The notes: generated from the sequence alone by a model not told the origin. Positions 52,102 to 62,490 are shown, counted from the first letter of the stretch. The stretch: DNA of 64,000 nt from Methanomicrobiales archaeon HGW-Methanomicrobiales-3 (GCA_002839605.1 PGYK01000003.1:32229-96228); one strand, 5' to 3'. Program-made: numbers and translations.

Positions 52102-53399
52102 TGGCTGGCACGATTACCTTTGAACCGATTGACCGGTACAATGCTTTCCTTGCCACCTGCAACAACGCATCCCACGGCAGCGGCAAACTTGCCGGTGTCC
52201 CGGTTGCAATCAAGGACAATATCTCGACAAAAGATATCGAGACCACCTGCGCCTCAAAGATTCTCAAAGGCTACATTCCCCCCTACGATGCACATGTCAT
52301 TAACCTTTTGAAAGCAGAAGGTGCAGCGATCGTGGGCAAGACCAACATGGACGAGTTCGGCATGGGAACCACGACCGAGAATTCGGCATTCGGCCCCACC
52401 CTCAACCCCTGCGACACCTCCCGGGTCCCGGGTGGCTCCAGCGGGGGCAGCGCTGCTGCCGTCGCCGCCGGGATGGTCCGGATGGCGCTCGGTTCCGACA
52501 CCGGCGGCTCCATCCGGTGCCCTGCCTCGTTCTGCGGGATCGTCGGCCTGAAACCCAGCTATGGGCGCGTATCCCGGTACGGGCTCATCGCGTACTCCAA
52601 TTCGCTCGAACAGATAGGCCCGCTCGGAAAGACCGTAAATGACGTCTCCACCCTCATGAGCGTGATTGCGGGGTACGACCGCCACGACACCACCTCGCAG
52701 GACAAGCCATACAACCATACCCCGGCTGCGGAGATCAAGGGCCTTAAGATCGGCATCCCGCAGGAATATTTCGGCAACGGTGTTGATCCGGATGTGGCCG
52801 GTGTGGTGAAGAAGGCGATTGGCAGGCTCGAAGAACTCGGGGCTGTAACCGTTCCGTGCAGCATCCCCTCCATGGAATACGCCCTTGCCGCGTACTATGT
52901 CACCACGAGTTGCGAGGCAAGCTCCAACCTTGCCCGGTTCGATGGCGTGCGGTACGGCCCGGCACCCGATACAAAGAAACCATGGCACGATGCATACACG
53001 GAAGTCCGGAGCGCCGGGTTCGGCACCGAGGTCCGGCGCCGGATCCTGCTCGGGACGTTTGCGCTTTCGAGCGGCTATTATGGCAAATATTACGCGAAAG
53101 CACAGGTTGCGCGGGCGAACGTGCGGGCAGATTTCAACCGGATCTTCAAAGACGTGGACGTGATCGCGGGCCCGACCATGCCCACGGTTGCATTTAAGTT
53201 ACAGGAGAAGAGCGACCCGCTCTCGATGTACTTAGCCGATATCCTGACGGTGCCGGCCAACCTTGCCGGCATCCCGGCAATCTCGGTCCCGTGCGGGAAG
53301 TCCGAAGGCATGCCGGTCGGCCTCCAGATCATGGGCAGGATGTTTGAAGACGAGCGTGTGGTTGATGTTGCGTATGCATACGAACAGGCGGTGAACTGA
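52101..53399 (+). CDS. gatA: Asp/Glu-tRNA amidotransferase subunit A
   Basis: A 432-residue amidase-signature enzyme starting at GTG 52101 (start overlaps the gatC stop). It has the catalytic Lys in VPVAIKDNISTKDIETTCAS, the signature VPGGSSGGSAAAVAAGMVRM, and SDTGGSIRCPASFCGIVGLK with cis-Ser and nucleophile Ser. It releases ammonia from glutamine for GatB. In methanogens GatCAB mostly makes Asn-tRNA, with GatDE making Gln-tRNA. Confidence 0.97.
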   Translation: MAGTITFEPIDRYNAFLATCNNASHGSGKLAGVPVAIKDNISTKDIETTCASKILKGYIPPYDAHVINLLKAEGAAIVGKTNMDEFGMGTTTENSAFGPTLNPCDTSRVPGGSSGGSAAAVAAGMVRMALGSDTGGSIRCPASFCGIVGLKPSYGRVSRYGLIAYSNSLEQIGPLGKTVNDVSTLMSVIAGYDRHDTTSQDKPYNHTPAAEIKGLKIGIPQEYFGNGVDPDVAGVVKKAIGRLEELGAVTVPCSIPSMEYALAAYYVTTSCEASSNLARFDGVRYGPAPDTKKPWHDAYTEVRSAGFGTEVRRRILLGTFALSSGYYGKYYAKAQVARANVRADFNRIFKDVDVIAGPTMPTVAFKLQEKSDPLSMYLADILTVPANLAGIPAISVPCGKSEGMPVGLQIMGRMFEDERVVDVAYAYEQAVN

Positions 53400-53400
53400 T

Positions 53401-54855
53401 ATGGCGGATCCTGACGGCCAGGTCATAGTCGGTCTCGAAGTCCACTGCCAGCTGGACACAAAGAGCAAACTCTTCTGTGGCTGTTCCACCGATTACCGGA
53501 GCGACGGGCCCAACACCCATGTCTGCCCCATCTGCCTTGGGCTTCCCGGGGCCATGCCGGCCCTGAACAAACGGGCGATAGAATACGCGATGAAGGTGGC
53601 AAAGGCCTTGAACTGCGAGATCCTCAATGAATCCGAGTTCTCGCGGAAGAACTACTTCTATCCCGATCTTGACAAGGCATACCAGATCACCCAGTACGAC
53701 AAGCCGCTCGCCGAGGGCGGGTACCTGGAGATCGAGAGCGACGAGGGCGGCGAGCGGAAGATCCGGCTCACCCGTATCCATGTCGAGGAGGACCCGGGCC
53801 GGCTTGTCCACATGGGCAACGTGGAGCGGGGCAAATACTCGCTCGTGGATTATAACCGTGCGGGTATCCCGCTCATCGAGATCGTCTCCGAGCCGGACAT
53901 GCGGTCACCCAAGGAGGCCCGGAAGTTTTTGAACAAACTCCGGGCAACGCTCGAATACTTAAATGTCTTCGATTCCGAGAAGGAAGGCTCCATCCGTGTC
54001 GATGCCAACATCTCGATTAAGGGGAGCGAGCGCGTCGAGGTCAAGAACATCACCTCCTACAAGGGCGTTGAGAAGGCGCTCACCTTCGAGGTCACCCGGC
54101 AGAAGAACCTGATCCGGCGCGGCCAGAAGATCGAGCGGGAGACCCGGCACTACCTTGAAGCACGCGGTGTCACCCAGGCCGGACGATCCAAGGAGCAGGA
54201 GCACGACTACCGCTACTTCCCCGAGCCGGACCTCCGCCCGCTCCGGGTGAGATCGTGGCTGGACGGAATTGTCCTGCCCGAGCTGCCCGACGCACGGCGC
54301 GAGCGGTTCATGGCCGAATACGGCTGCTCGCTCAACCATGCCCGGACCCTGACCGGCGAACTGAAACTCGCCAACTTCTTCGAGAAAGTCGTCGCATCCG
54401 ACAAGCGGGGGCTCTCGCCCCTTGCCGCAACCTGGATCGCCGATACGCTGAAAGGCGAACTCAACTACCGGGACATGAGCCTTGATCTGGTTGAACCAGC
54501 CGCGATGACCGGCCTCGTCCTGCTCCTCAAAGCAGAAACCATCACCGACAAGAGCGGTGTGGAAGTTTTGCGGGTCATGCTCGACCAGCGCCTGAAGAAT
54601 GAACCCGCTGAAACCCCGGACGCCATCGTGAAGCGCCTGAACCTGGCAAAAACCCCGGGTGATACCGGCGCGATCACAAAGGCAATTGACGAGGCAATCA
54701 CCGAGAACCCCAAGGCGCTTGATGATTACCGTGCGGGCAGGAGCGGGGCGCTGAATTTCCTGGTCGGCCAGGTTATGAAGAAGACCCGGGGCAAAGCGGA
54801 TCCGGCCGAACTGAACCGCCTGCTCACGGGAGAGCTCAAAAAGAGGGAGGCGTAA
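53401..54855 (+). CDS. gatB: Asp/Glu-tRNA amidotransferase subunit B
   Basis: The 484-residue protein begins QVIVGLEVHCQLDTKSKLFC, with CGCSTDYRSDGPNTHVCPIC supplying zinc-binding Cys, then GLPGAMPALNKRAIEYAMKV, EFSRKNYFYPDLDKAYQITQ and IHVEEDPGRLVHMG. The C-terminal YqeY-like tail (about 335-484) binds tRNA. It phosphorylates the misacylated Asp or Glu and amidates it. It starts 1 nt after the gatA stop. Confidence 0.97.
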   Translation: MADPDGQVIVGLEVHCQLDTKSKLFCGCSTDYRSDGPNTHVCPICLGLPGAMPALNKRAIEYAMKVAKALNCEILNESEFSRKNYFYPDLDKAYQITQYDKPLAEGGYLEIESDEGGERKIRLTRIHVEEDPGRLVHMGNVERGKYSLVDYNRAGIPLIEIVSEPDMRSPKEARKFLNKLRATLEYLNVFDSEKEGSIRVDANISIKGSERVEVKNITSYKGVEKALTFEVTRQKNLIRRGQKIERETRHYLEARGVTQAGRSKEQEHDYRYFPEPDLRPLRVRSWLDGIVLPELPDARRERFMAEYGCSLNHARTLTGELKLANFFEKVVASDKRGLSPLAATWIADTLKGELNYRDMSLDLVEPAAMTGLVLLLKAETITDKSGVEVLRVMLDQRLKNEPAETPDAIVKRLNLAKTPGDTGAITKAIDEAITENPKALDDYRAGRSGALNFLVGQVMKKTRGKADPAELNRLLTGELKKREA

Positions 54856-54860
54856 CACCC

Positions 54861-57689
54861 GTGCACCTGATCATCGCGGAAAAGAACATCTCTGCCCGGC
54901 GTATTGCCGAGATCCTGAGTACCGGGAAGAAGGTTGTCGAGAACAAGGATGCCGGCGTCTCCACGTACTCGTTCGGGGACACGGCTACCATGGGGCTCCG
55001 GGGTCACGTGGTCGAGATCGATTTCGAACCCGGCTACTCCAACTGGCGCAGCGAGCAGTATACCCCGCGCAGCCTCATCGATGCAAAGACCATCAAGGTG
55101 CCGACCGAGAAGCGGATCGTCTCCCTTCTCCAGAAACTTGCAAAGAAGGCCGACCGGATCACCATTGCAACGGACTTTGATACTGAAGGGGAACTGATTG
55201 GAAAGGAAGCATACGAACTGGTGCGGCAGGCGAACAAGACCGTGATGGTGGACCGTGCCCGGTTCTCGGCCATCACCCCGCAGGAACTGCACCATGCCTT
55301 CTCCAACACCACCGAGCTCGACTTCGCCCTTGCAGCTGCCGGTGAGGCCCGGCAGTCCATTGACCTGATGTGGGGAGCGTCCCTCACCCGGTTCATCTCG
55401 CTTGCAGCCCGCCGCGGCGGCCAGAACATCCTGTCGGTTGGCCGGGTCCAGAGCCCCACTCTCTCGATGATCGTTGACCGGGAGAAGGAGATCGAGGCTT
55501 TCGTTCCCGAGAAGTACTGGCAGCTCTCGCTCATGACCGAGAAGCGGGGCGAAGCGATCGAGGCCCGGCACACCAATGGCCGGTTCCACGAGAAGGCTGT
55601 TGCAGAGGCCGCCCGCGACCGGTCAAAGGAACCACTGGTTGTCACCGATGTGAAGTCCGGCACCAAGCAGGACCGGGCCCCGTCGCCGTTCGACACCACG
55701 ACCTACATCGTTGCCGCAGCCCGGCTCGGGTTCTCGGCGGCAAACGCGATGCGGATCGCCGAAGACCTTTACATGAACGGTTTCATCTCGTACCCGAGGA
55801 CCGACAACACCGTCTATCCCCCGTCGCTCGATATCACCGGCATCCTCACCACCCTCAAAAACTCCCCGTTCAAAAAGGACGTGGACTGGGTGCTCGCCAA
55901 CCGGCGGGCAGTTCCCACCCGGGGCAAGAAGTCCTCCACCGACCACCCGCCCATCCACCCGACCGGTGGGGCCACGAAAGAACTTCTCGGGGACGATGCG
56001 TTCCGGATCTACGAGCTGGTGCTCCGCCGGTTCCTCGCAACCCTCTCGCCCGACGCCCAGTGGAAGACGTTGAAGATCCTCTTCGATGCCGGCGGCGAGG
56101 AGTACACCACCACCGGCGGCCAGCTGGTGGAGGCCGGGTGGCACACGGTGTACCCGTTCTCCGAAGCCCGCGAGACGCTGCTTCCGGCCTTTGAGACCGG
56201 CGAGAAACTCCCGATTAAAAAGGTCACGCTGGACGAGAAGGAGACCCAGCCGCCTGCCCGGTACACCCAGTCCAAGCTCATCCAGCGCATGGAAGAGCTC
56301 GGGCTTGGCACCAAGAGCACGCGGCACGAGGTCATCGCAAAACTCGTATCGCGCAAATACGTGGAAGGCACCCCCCTTCGCCCTACGCTCGTGGGCCGGG
56401 TGGTCATCGATTCGCTCGAAGCCCACGCGGATACCATCACAAAACCGGACATGACCGCAACCCTTGAATCGCACATGCAGCAGATCAAGGAGAGCAAACG
56501 GACAAGGGAGGACGTGACCCGGGAGTCCCGCGAGATGCTCCATAAAGCCTTCGACCAGCTCGAGGCAAACGAGCAGGTGATCGGGGACGACATCCGCAAC
56601 CGGACGGCCGAGGAGATGAACCTCGGGAAATGCCCGGTCTGCGGCGGGATGCTTGCCATCAAGCACATGCGGGGCAATTCCCAGTTCATCGGCTGCTCGC
56701 ATTACCCGGACTGCAGCTTCAATATCGGCCTGCCCATGGCCCAGTGGGGATTTGCAATCAGGACTGACGAGGTCTGCGAAAAGCATGGCCTCAACTTTGT
56801 CCGGCTCGTGAGGAAAGGCGCCCGCCCGTGGGACATCGGCTGCCCGCTCTGCCACCATATCAACTCCAACAAGGAGTCACTTGCCGAGATTCCGGGCATG
56901 ACTACGGATATGATCGAAGCGGTCCAGAAACGGCACATCTACTCGGTAGCAGAACTGGCACGGAGCACGCCGGACACACTTGCAAAACGGCTGGAGATCC
57001 CCGCAGGTGCGGCAGAAAAGATCATCGCGGGTGCCGGAACAGTGCTTGAGAAACTCCGCCGGCGCACCGAGTGCCGGAAGTTCATGCGGGACCGGCTCAT
57101 CCCGCGAAAAGGGCGGAGTTACGCAAAGATCCAGGCTGCCCTTAAGGAAGCAGGCGTCATGGAACTTGCCGATCTTGCAAGGGCGGATGCAGCAGTGCTC
57201 AAAAACGCCGGGATCGGCGAGCAGGAGGCCGGACAACTCCTTGCCGATGCAAAGATCGTGTACAACAGCCAGATCCTAAAAGAGATCGGGATTCCAGCCG
57301 TAAGCCTGAAGAAATATATCAATGCCGGGGTGATCACCCCGGATGCATTCTGTGCCCATACCCCCACAGCGCTGAGCGACCTTACCGGTATGTCCCTCTC
57401 GACGGTCCAGCGGCATGTGGAACGGGTCTGCACGTATCTCAACAAACCTGTGCCAAAGAAGGTCCCGAAGCTTGCCATCGAGCGGGGCAAGAAACAGCTC
57501 CTTGCCGTTAAGGGACTCACCGAGCCGATGCTCGAAAAACTATTCCGTGCCGACATCACGGATGCCGAATCCCTCCGCTGCGCCAATGCAAAGATTGTTG
57601 CAGAGAAGAGCGGTATCGACGAGCAGAAGATTGTCACGTTCCAGAAGATCCTGCAGAAAAAGAAGGATACGGCAGTTATTGAGATTTGA
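54861..57689 (+). CDS. topA: DNA topoisomerase I (type IA)
   Basis: A 942-residue enzyme from GTG 54861. Toprim domain (LIIAEKNISARRIAEILS, TDFDTEGELIGKEA at about 104-117), active-site Tyr311 in GFISYPRTDNT, HPPIHPTGG-like region and TKSTRHEVIAKLV. Next a Topo zinc finger (CPVCGGMLAIKHMRG, IGCSHYPDC), and a long C-terminal region (about 660-940) with several helix-hairpin-helix repeats (IPGMTTDMIEAVQKRH, AGIGEQEAGQLLADA, VKGLTEPMLEKLFRAD). It relaxes negative supercoils. It starts 5 nt after gatB. Confidence 0.96.
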   Translation: MHLIIAEKNISARRIAEILSTGKKVVENKDAGVSTYSFGDTATMGLRGHVVEIDFEPGYSNWRSEQYTPRSLIDAKTIKVPTEKRIVSLLQKLAKKADRITIATDFDTEGELIGKEAYELVRQANKTVMVDRARFSAITPQELHHAFSNTTELDFALAAAGEARQSIDLMWGASLTRFISLAARRGGQNILSVGRVQSPTLSMIVDREKEIEAFVPEKYWQLSLMTEKRGEAIEARHTNGRFHEKAVAEAARDRSKEPLVVTDVKSGTKQDRAPSPFDTTTYIVAAARLGFSAANAMRIAEDLYMNGFISYPRTDNTVYPPSLDITGILTTLKNSPFKKDVDWVLANRRAVPTRGKKSSTDHPPIHPTGGATKELLGDDAFRIYELVLRRFLATLSPDAQWKTLKILFDAGGEEYTTTGGQLVEAGWHTVYPFSEARETLLPAFETGEKLPIKKVTLDEKETQPPARYTQSKLIQRMEELGLGTKSTRHEVIAKLVSRKYVEGTPLRPTLVGRVVIDSLEAHADTITKPDMTATLESHMQQIKESKRTREDVTRESREMLHKAFDQLEANEQVIGDDIRNRTAEEMNLGKCPVCGGMLAIKHMRGNSQFIGCSHYPDCSFNIGLPMAQWGFAIRTDEVCEKHGLNFVRLVRKGARPWDIGCPLCHHINSNKESLAEIPGMTTDMIEAVQKRHIYSVAELARSTPDTLAKRLEIPAGAAEKIIAGAGTVLEKLRRRTECRKFMRDRLIPRKGRSYAKIQAALKEAGVMELADLARADAAVLKNAGIGEQEAGQLLADAKIVYNSQILKEIGIPAVSLKKYINAGVITPDAFCAHTPTALSDLTGMSLSTVQRHVERVCTYLNKPVPKKVPKLAIERGKKQLLAVKGLTEPMLEKLFRADITDAESLRCANAKIVAEKSGIDEQKIVTFQKILQKKKDTAVIEI

Positions 57690-57739
57690 ATTTATTTCGG
57701 TTGAAATCCTTTTTAGAAACGCTCAGTGGAATTTGTAAA

Positions 57740-58320
57740 GGTAACCCCCTTTCTCCTCCAGAGGAAGAGGCAGCATGCGGGGGCGATCCTCCAAAACCCC
57801 CATTTATAGCAATTTTTACTCATAAAATCCCCTGCCTATTGATGCTCCACAAAGGCGAGGGTCGATGAGACCCCATGCGTCCACATCCCCATCGCAACCC
57901 ACTACAATCCATCGCAGGTTTTCTCAAAGAAAATTGACTTTTTCTGGAATAGATGATGGGGGTTGAGACCCCCATACCCCCGGAAATGATAAAACCCGCC
58001 GCCCCCGACGGGGCACCCCCGCGGCGGTTCATCATATATGGGGGATGGAAACAACGAACCCCCCATATACAGGTATTTCGCATTTTTCATGGGAAATGCT
58101 AACCCCCCTTCTGAATTCGATTACGATAGAGCCACGGGCGCTCGGGGTCTCATCGACCCTCGCCCCGTGGAGCAGGCGGTAATTGGGCACTTGAAACTAA
58201 AATGATAGAAAAGGGGGTCAAGGGGGCTTGCCCCCGCAGGCAGCCTCCCCCTCTGGGAAAGAGAGGGGGTCACCCTCGCAATTCCACAAAATGACACCTT
58301 GGGAGTGATTTCTACAGATC
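57740..58320 (+). repeat. Modular intergenic repeat, locus 6 (D-E-A, then inverted D)
   Basis: D 57745-57905 (GTAACCCCC, GAGGAAGAGGCAGC, TGCTCCACAAAGGCGAGGG, GGGTCGATGAGACCC), E 57911-57930 (TCCATCGCAGGTTTTCT), A 57953-58030 (GATGGGGGTTGAGACCCCCA; CCGCCGC/GCGGCGG stem around CCCCGACGGGG). After about 90 bp a second D lies inverted at 58125-58300 (GGGTCTCATCGACCCTCGCC, TGGAGCAGGCG, GGGGGTCACC, then ATTCCACAAAATGAC). So D faces D' across the locus. No gene is seen in 57690-58330. Confidence 0.85.
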
Positions 58321-58330
58321 TGAAAAAAAA

Positions 58331-58699
58331 TTATCGTTTCAACGCCAGTTCAATGGCAACGCGGAGATCCTGATCCTCGAACGGCTTCACAATGAACCCG
58401 TCGGGACGGGTTGCCTTTGCCCGCTCCAGCGTGGGACCGTCCGAGTGAGAGGTGACATAGACCACCGGGATGTTGAATCCCTTTTTTATCATCTTTGCTG
58501 TCTCGATGCCATCGATATCCCCCCGGATGTTGATATCCATCAGGACAAGATCGGGCTTTGCATTCACGACCAGCTCCATGGCTTCTGCACCGGTGGTTGC
58601 CCGCCCGCAAACCGTGTAGCCAAGGTTCTTCAGCCGCCAGTCCGCAACCTTTGCAATCACGTCATCATCCTCAACAAGGAGGATCTTCTCTCCCGACAT
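58331..58699 (-). CDS. Single-domain response regulator
   Basis: A 122-residue receiver domain from ATG 58699 (MSGEKILLVEDDDVIAKVAD), with phosphorylated Asp55 in LVLMDINIRGD, Thr/Ser in VVYVTSHSD and Lys in GFIVKPFEDQDLR. There is no output domain, so it is CheY-like or a phosphorelay carrier. It begins 51 nt downstream of the large kinase on the same strand, its probable partner. Confidence 0.93.
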   Translation of the reverse strand: MSGEKILLVEDDDVIAKVADWRLKNLGYTVCGRATTGAEAMELVVNAKPDLVLMDINIRGDIDGIETAKMIKKGFNIPVVYVTSHSDGPTLERAKATRPDGFIVKPFEDQDLRVAIELALKR

Positions 58700-58750
58700 G
58701 GTACCTCTCACTTCTGTGTATATGATAACAGGCGCACCTGCCTTTTATGC

Positions 58751-61585
58751 TTACTCCTTCTCCCCCCGTACAAACCGGAACGTGCCCCGGGGAATGAGGA
58801 TCTCAAAGCGTGCGCCCAGCCCGTACACCCCGTTCTCCTCGATGGTGATACCGGTGATTCCCAAAATTTCCCGTGTCAGGAAGAGGCCCATACCGGTATT
58901 CCTGCCCACGCCCCGCTCAAAGATCCGTGCCTTGCTCTCCGCGGGTATTCCCGCCCCATCGTCCTGGCAGATGATCGACAACCCCTTGTCCGAGATCTGG
59001 AAGAAGAAGGATATCGTGGTGATATGCTCGCCGTAGCGGATTGCGTTGTCCACCAGATTGTAAAACACTTTTTCGAGCAGCGGGTCGGCATAGATCTCCG
59101 TATTCTCCAGGTCGACAATAATCGTGAGACCCGAACTGGTGAAATTTTCCCGTATCCGGGCAATGACATCGTTCACGTTCTGCCATAGTGGCAGGTGGAC
59201 GCCGACTTCCTGGTACTCCCGGGTAAAAGCGATCTGCCGCTGGATGACCCTTGTGAGATCTTTTATGTCATTGAGCAGTTCCAGCCGCTCATCCACAGAA
59301 TTCGTGGCTTTTGCCATATCCACGCAGCCAAGGAGCCCGGTAATGGTATTGAGGATATCGTGGCGGGTGATATTGTTCATCAGGTTGAGCTTCTTGTTTG
59401 CCAGCTGGATGGCATCCTCGTCCCGCTTCCGGTCAGTGATGTCCGTGATGGTCCCCGCATAGCCCCGGATCCCCCCCTCAGCATCATACAGGGGAACCGC
59501 CTGCGCGTAGACCCAGAGGATTGTACCATCCGGCCGGATAATCCGGGCCTCGTTACGGGGAACCAGTCGGTTACGGATCCGGTTCTCGACATCCTTTCCA
59601 ACCCGGTCCTTGTCAAGGGGGTGAAGGATATCCGTCCAGCGTCTCCCCTTCATGGCATCAAGGGAGAGACCGGTCATCTCCACCCAGCGCTCGTTGACAT
59701 AGATAACACTCCCCTCCCCGTCCATCTCAAAGACTCCCACGGGGGACGCGTGCAGGATACCGGACAACCGCTCCCGGCTCTCCATGAGTTCCAGTTCGAT
59801 CTGCCGGCGGGCAGTGTTGTCGATGAACGTCTCCAGGAGGCAGGATCTGCCCTGGAGCATGACCGGGACAACGTACTTGATGATGGAGATGGATCTCCCG
59901 TCCCGGGTCAGCAGGGACCGTTCGGAGTTGTCCAGGACAAGACCCTGGTCCGTGACCGGGCATTCCCCGGGCTTAGCCGGGCATATGAGCTTGTGACAGG
60001 TGCGATCGACAAGCTGGTCTTTTGTTGCCCCGATCATCGCGAGCGCCGCAGGATTTGCATCCACGATGGTATGGGTTTTTGCATCGATGACCACGATGCC
60101 GACCTGCACCGACCAGAGCAGCGACTGGAGATATTCCTGACTCTCGGTCAGTGCTTCTTCCAGATTCACCCGGTCGGAAATATCGGTGACGATCCCCCGG
60201 AATCCGGAGATCTCCCCGTCCCGATGGACAGGTGAGGTATGGATGATAGCCCGCATAAGGTTGCCATCTGCCTTTTTGAGACTGTAGATCTCACCGGATG
60301 ATTTCGCACCGGCCAGAACCGTAGCAAGCCCGCGTTTCATCCGTTCGATCTCCTCCGGGGTCATGAACTCCACAACATTGAGGCCCTGCCGGATCTTCTC
60401 TTCGGTTATACCGAACAGTTCGGTGCCGGCCTGGTTCACGTACAGGAGCTTCCCGCGGGTGTCCATTTCGAAGATGACCTGCGGGAGCAGCCGGGCAAGT
60501 TCCCGAAACCGGCTCTCGCTGGCAAGAAGACCATTCTGGGTCGTCTCGATGGTGAAGAGCATCTGGTTGATCGTTCCGGCAAGGCCGGCAAACTCATCAT
60601 TGCCTTCGATCGTTACGCGCCGGGAAACGTCGCTGTCAGTACCGATGCCGGATACCTGCCGGCTTAAGTCCATGATACGGGACAGGACCAGCCGGTCCAG
60701 GATGAACAGGACGGCAATTCCCAAAAAGAGCCCGGATGCAAGGACAATGAGGATGTACTGGAGCGTTGTCATCACGCCCTGCCGGTAAATGTCCCGGAAC
60801 TGGAGAATCTGGAGAATAAGGGCATCGTTGCCGTAAATATCCTTTACAAGCGCATACCCTCCAGCCTCAGCATCAGAGAGGATCCTGAATGCGCTGCCGG
60901 TGCCCGGGCCGTTGTTGTGTAATTCCTGCAACAGATCGTGAGGCAAGCCCGGGTCATCAACCCGGATCAGCTGGAGCGAGGGATCGGTTAAACGGGAGAG
61001 CCGCTCAACTTCAGGTGCATCCAGGTACCTGCCCATGACAACAACGCCCCGGGGGGTGCCGGAGAAGTCCGTGTGAACCACCGGGCGGGATGCGATGAGC
61101 ATCGGTCCTTTGGGAGTCATCAGGATCCCTTCGGTTCCGGCACGGGAGTCGGTCAGGTTCATCAGCGGGGTTCCGGGGCGGATATGCTCATGAAAGGATT
61201 CGGGGATTAGAACAACCGTATGGCTGGTTAGGTCGTAGTACCCTTCATAGACGATCTCTCCCTCGCGGTTGACAATCAGGATCAGGTTCAGCCGGAGATT
61301 TTCATAGGTTTCTGGGATGAGATTGCTCTCCACATATTCCGGCCGTGTCCCGCCAATGAAATCATAGGTGTCATCCCACGGAGCCCAGTCGCTGACAATA
61401 GCAGAAAGAGTCCGGGATTCGTCCTCGATCCGGTGGGTTGCGAGCGCCACATCGCGGGAGACATAGGATTCTTCGAGCGCAAGGTAACTTGAGAGGGAGA
61501 TGACCGAGACAAAGATGCTGATGACCGAGATGGAGATGATCAGCAAAAAGATCAGAATCAGGCTCGTCTTTTCCTGGAGTTTCAT
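58751..61585 (-). CDS. Membrane histidine kinase, CHASE4-HAMP-PAS(3)-HisKA-HATPase
   Basis: A 944-residue sensor from ATG 61585 (MKLQEKTSLILIFLLI). TM1 (about 7-35), extracellular CHASE4 domain (about 45-245; WAPWDDTYDFIGG signature), TM2 (about 275-297), HAMP, then three PAS domains (about 360-480, 490-605, 610-735; FEMDTRGKLLYVNQAG, VGIVVIDAKTHTIVDANPAA, VGVFEMDGEGSVIYVNERW) and a kinase core with His near 740 (NNITRHDILNTITG), NAIRYGEH and CQDDGAGIPAE, GRNTGMGLFLTREIL. The H box matches the kinase at 6.3 kb. ATG 61666 is upstream but adds non-helical residues. The ligand is unknown. Confidence 0.92.
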   Translation of the reverse strand: MKLQEKTSLILIFLLIISISVISIFVSVISLSSYLALEESYVSRDVALATHRIEDESRTLSAIVSDWAPWDDTYDFIGGTRPEYVESNLIPETYENLRLNLILIVNREGEIVYEGYYDLTSHTVVLIPESFHEHIRPGTPLMNLTDSRAGTEGILMTPKGPMLIASRPVVHTDFSGTPRGVVVMGRYLDAPEVERLSRLTDPSLQLIRVDDPGLPHDLLQELHNNGPGTGSAFRILSDAEAGGYALVKDIYGNDALILQILQFRDIYRQGVMTTLQYILIVLASGLFLGIAVLFILDRLVLSRIMDLSRQVSGIGTDSDVSRRVTIEGNDEFAGLAGTINQMLFTIETTQNGLLASESRFRELARLLPQVIFEMDTRGKLLYVNQAGTELFGITEEKIRQGLNVVEFMTPEEIERMKRGLATVLAGAKSSGEIYSLKKADGNLMRAIIHTSPVHRDGEISGFRGIVTDISDRVNLEEALTESQEYLQSLLWSVQVGIVVIDAKTHTIVDANPAALAMIGATKDQLVDRTCHKLICPAKPGECPVTDQGLVLDNSERSLLTRDGRSISIIKYVVPVMLQGRSCLLETFIDNTARRQIELELMESRERLSGILHASPVGVFEMDGEGSVIYVNERWVEMTGLSLDAMKGRRWTDILHPLDKDRVGKDVENRIRNRLVPRNEARIIRPDGTILWVYAQAVPLYDAEGGIRGYAGTITDITDRKRDEDAIQLANKKLNLMNNITRHDILNTITGLLGCVDMAKATNSVDERLELLNDIKDLTRVIQRQIAFTREYQEVGVHLPLWQNVNDVIARIRENFTSSGLTIIVDLENTEIYADPLLEKVFYNLVDNAIRYGEHITTISFFFQISDKGLSIICQDDGAGIPAESKARIFERGVGRNTGMGLFLTREILGITGITIEENGVYGLGARFEILIPRGTFRFVRGEKE

Positions 61586-61760
61586 GAGTATTGCCCGGGT
61601 ATGTTCCCGATTACTGCTGATGGGTATTAAACCGTTCGAACCGATGTCTGGATGGGGCATGGACACAATGAGGGGAAAAACCCGGATACGGCTTTTTGAG
61701 CCGGTGTTTTTATTCTGAATTGCCCCCCTGCACCAGGTTGGTTTTGCCTTTCAGCCCACC

Positions 61761-61769
61761 GGTATATGA
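61761..61769 (+). promoter_or_regulatory. Putative TATA box of the GGGP synthase gene
   Basis: GGTATATGA lies 31-40 bp before the ATG at 61801. Confidence 0.4.
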
Positions 61770-61800
61770 ATGGGGAACGCCAAACGTACTAGCGATTACG

Positions 61801-62490
61801 ATGAAATGGAAAGACTGGGTGCATGTGACCAAACTGGATCCTGACAAACAGCTCAGGGATGGGGACATCGAGGCTATCGCCACAAGCGGCACCGATGCCC
61901 TGATGCTCTCGGGCACCCTGAACGTGACTCCCGAGAACTTAACCGCCCTCCAGAAGCAGGTGAAGGCGTACGATCTCCCGCTTGTCATGGAGCCCGCGGG
62001 GCCCGAGGCAGTCCTGATGCAGGGCATCGATTACGTCTTTGTCCCGAGCGTCCTGAACACGACCGATGTCACGTGGATCGTGGGAAAGCACAAGGCATGG
62101 GTACAGATGGCAAAAGGGAAGATCCCGTGGGGGGAGCGGATCGTGCCCGAGGCCTACATTGTTCTCAACCCCGACTCCTCGGTCGGGAAGGTAACAAAAG
62201 CTGTCTGCGACCTGAAACCTGAAGAGGTGGCAGCCTATACCTCGGTTGCCGAGAACTACTTCCATTTCCCGATTGTCTATATCGAATACAGCGGCACCTT
62301 CGGGAACCCCGAAGTCGTGAAAGCCGCATCGGAGGCCATCGATAAGTCCATCCTCTACTATGGCGGCGGGATCAACTCGGCGGAGAAAGCCGCGGTAATG
62401 GGCAAATATGCCGACACGATCGTTGTCGGGAACGCTGTCTACAACCAGGGTGCCGCTGTCCTGAAAGCGACCGTTGACGCGGTCCAGTAA
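61801..62490 (+). CDS. Geranylgeranylglyceryl phosphate synthase
   Basis: A 229-residue TIM-barrel prenyltransferase starting MKWKDWVHVTKLDPDKQLRD. Characteristic segments are TSGTDALMLSGTLNVTPENL, LVMEPAGPEAVLMQGIDYVF, VPSVLNTTDVTWIVGKH, EAYIVLNPDSSVGKVTKA, VYIEYSGTFGNPEVVKAASE and LYYGGGINSAEKAAVMGKYAD (read in parts). It forms the first ether bond of archaeal lipids, from glycerol-1-phosphate and GGPP. With CarS and Tes it shows three lipid steps in the window. The upstream frame to 61696 lacks homology. Confidence 0.95.
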   Translation: MKWKDWVHVTKLDPDKQLRDGDIEAIATSGTDALMLSGTLNVTPENLTALQKQVKAYDLPLVMEPAGPEAVLMQGIDYVFVPSVLNTTDVTWIVGKHKAWVQMAKGKIPWGERIVPEAYIVLNPDSSVGKVTKAVCDLKPEEVAAYTSVAENYFHFPIVYIEYSGTFGNPEVVKAASEAIDKSILYYGGGINSAEKAAVMGKYADTIVVGNAVYNQGAAVLKATVDAVQ

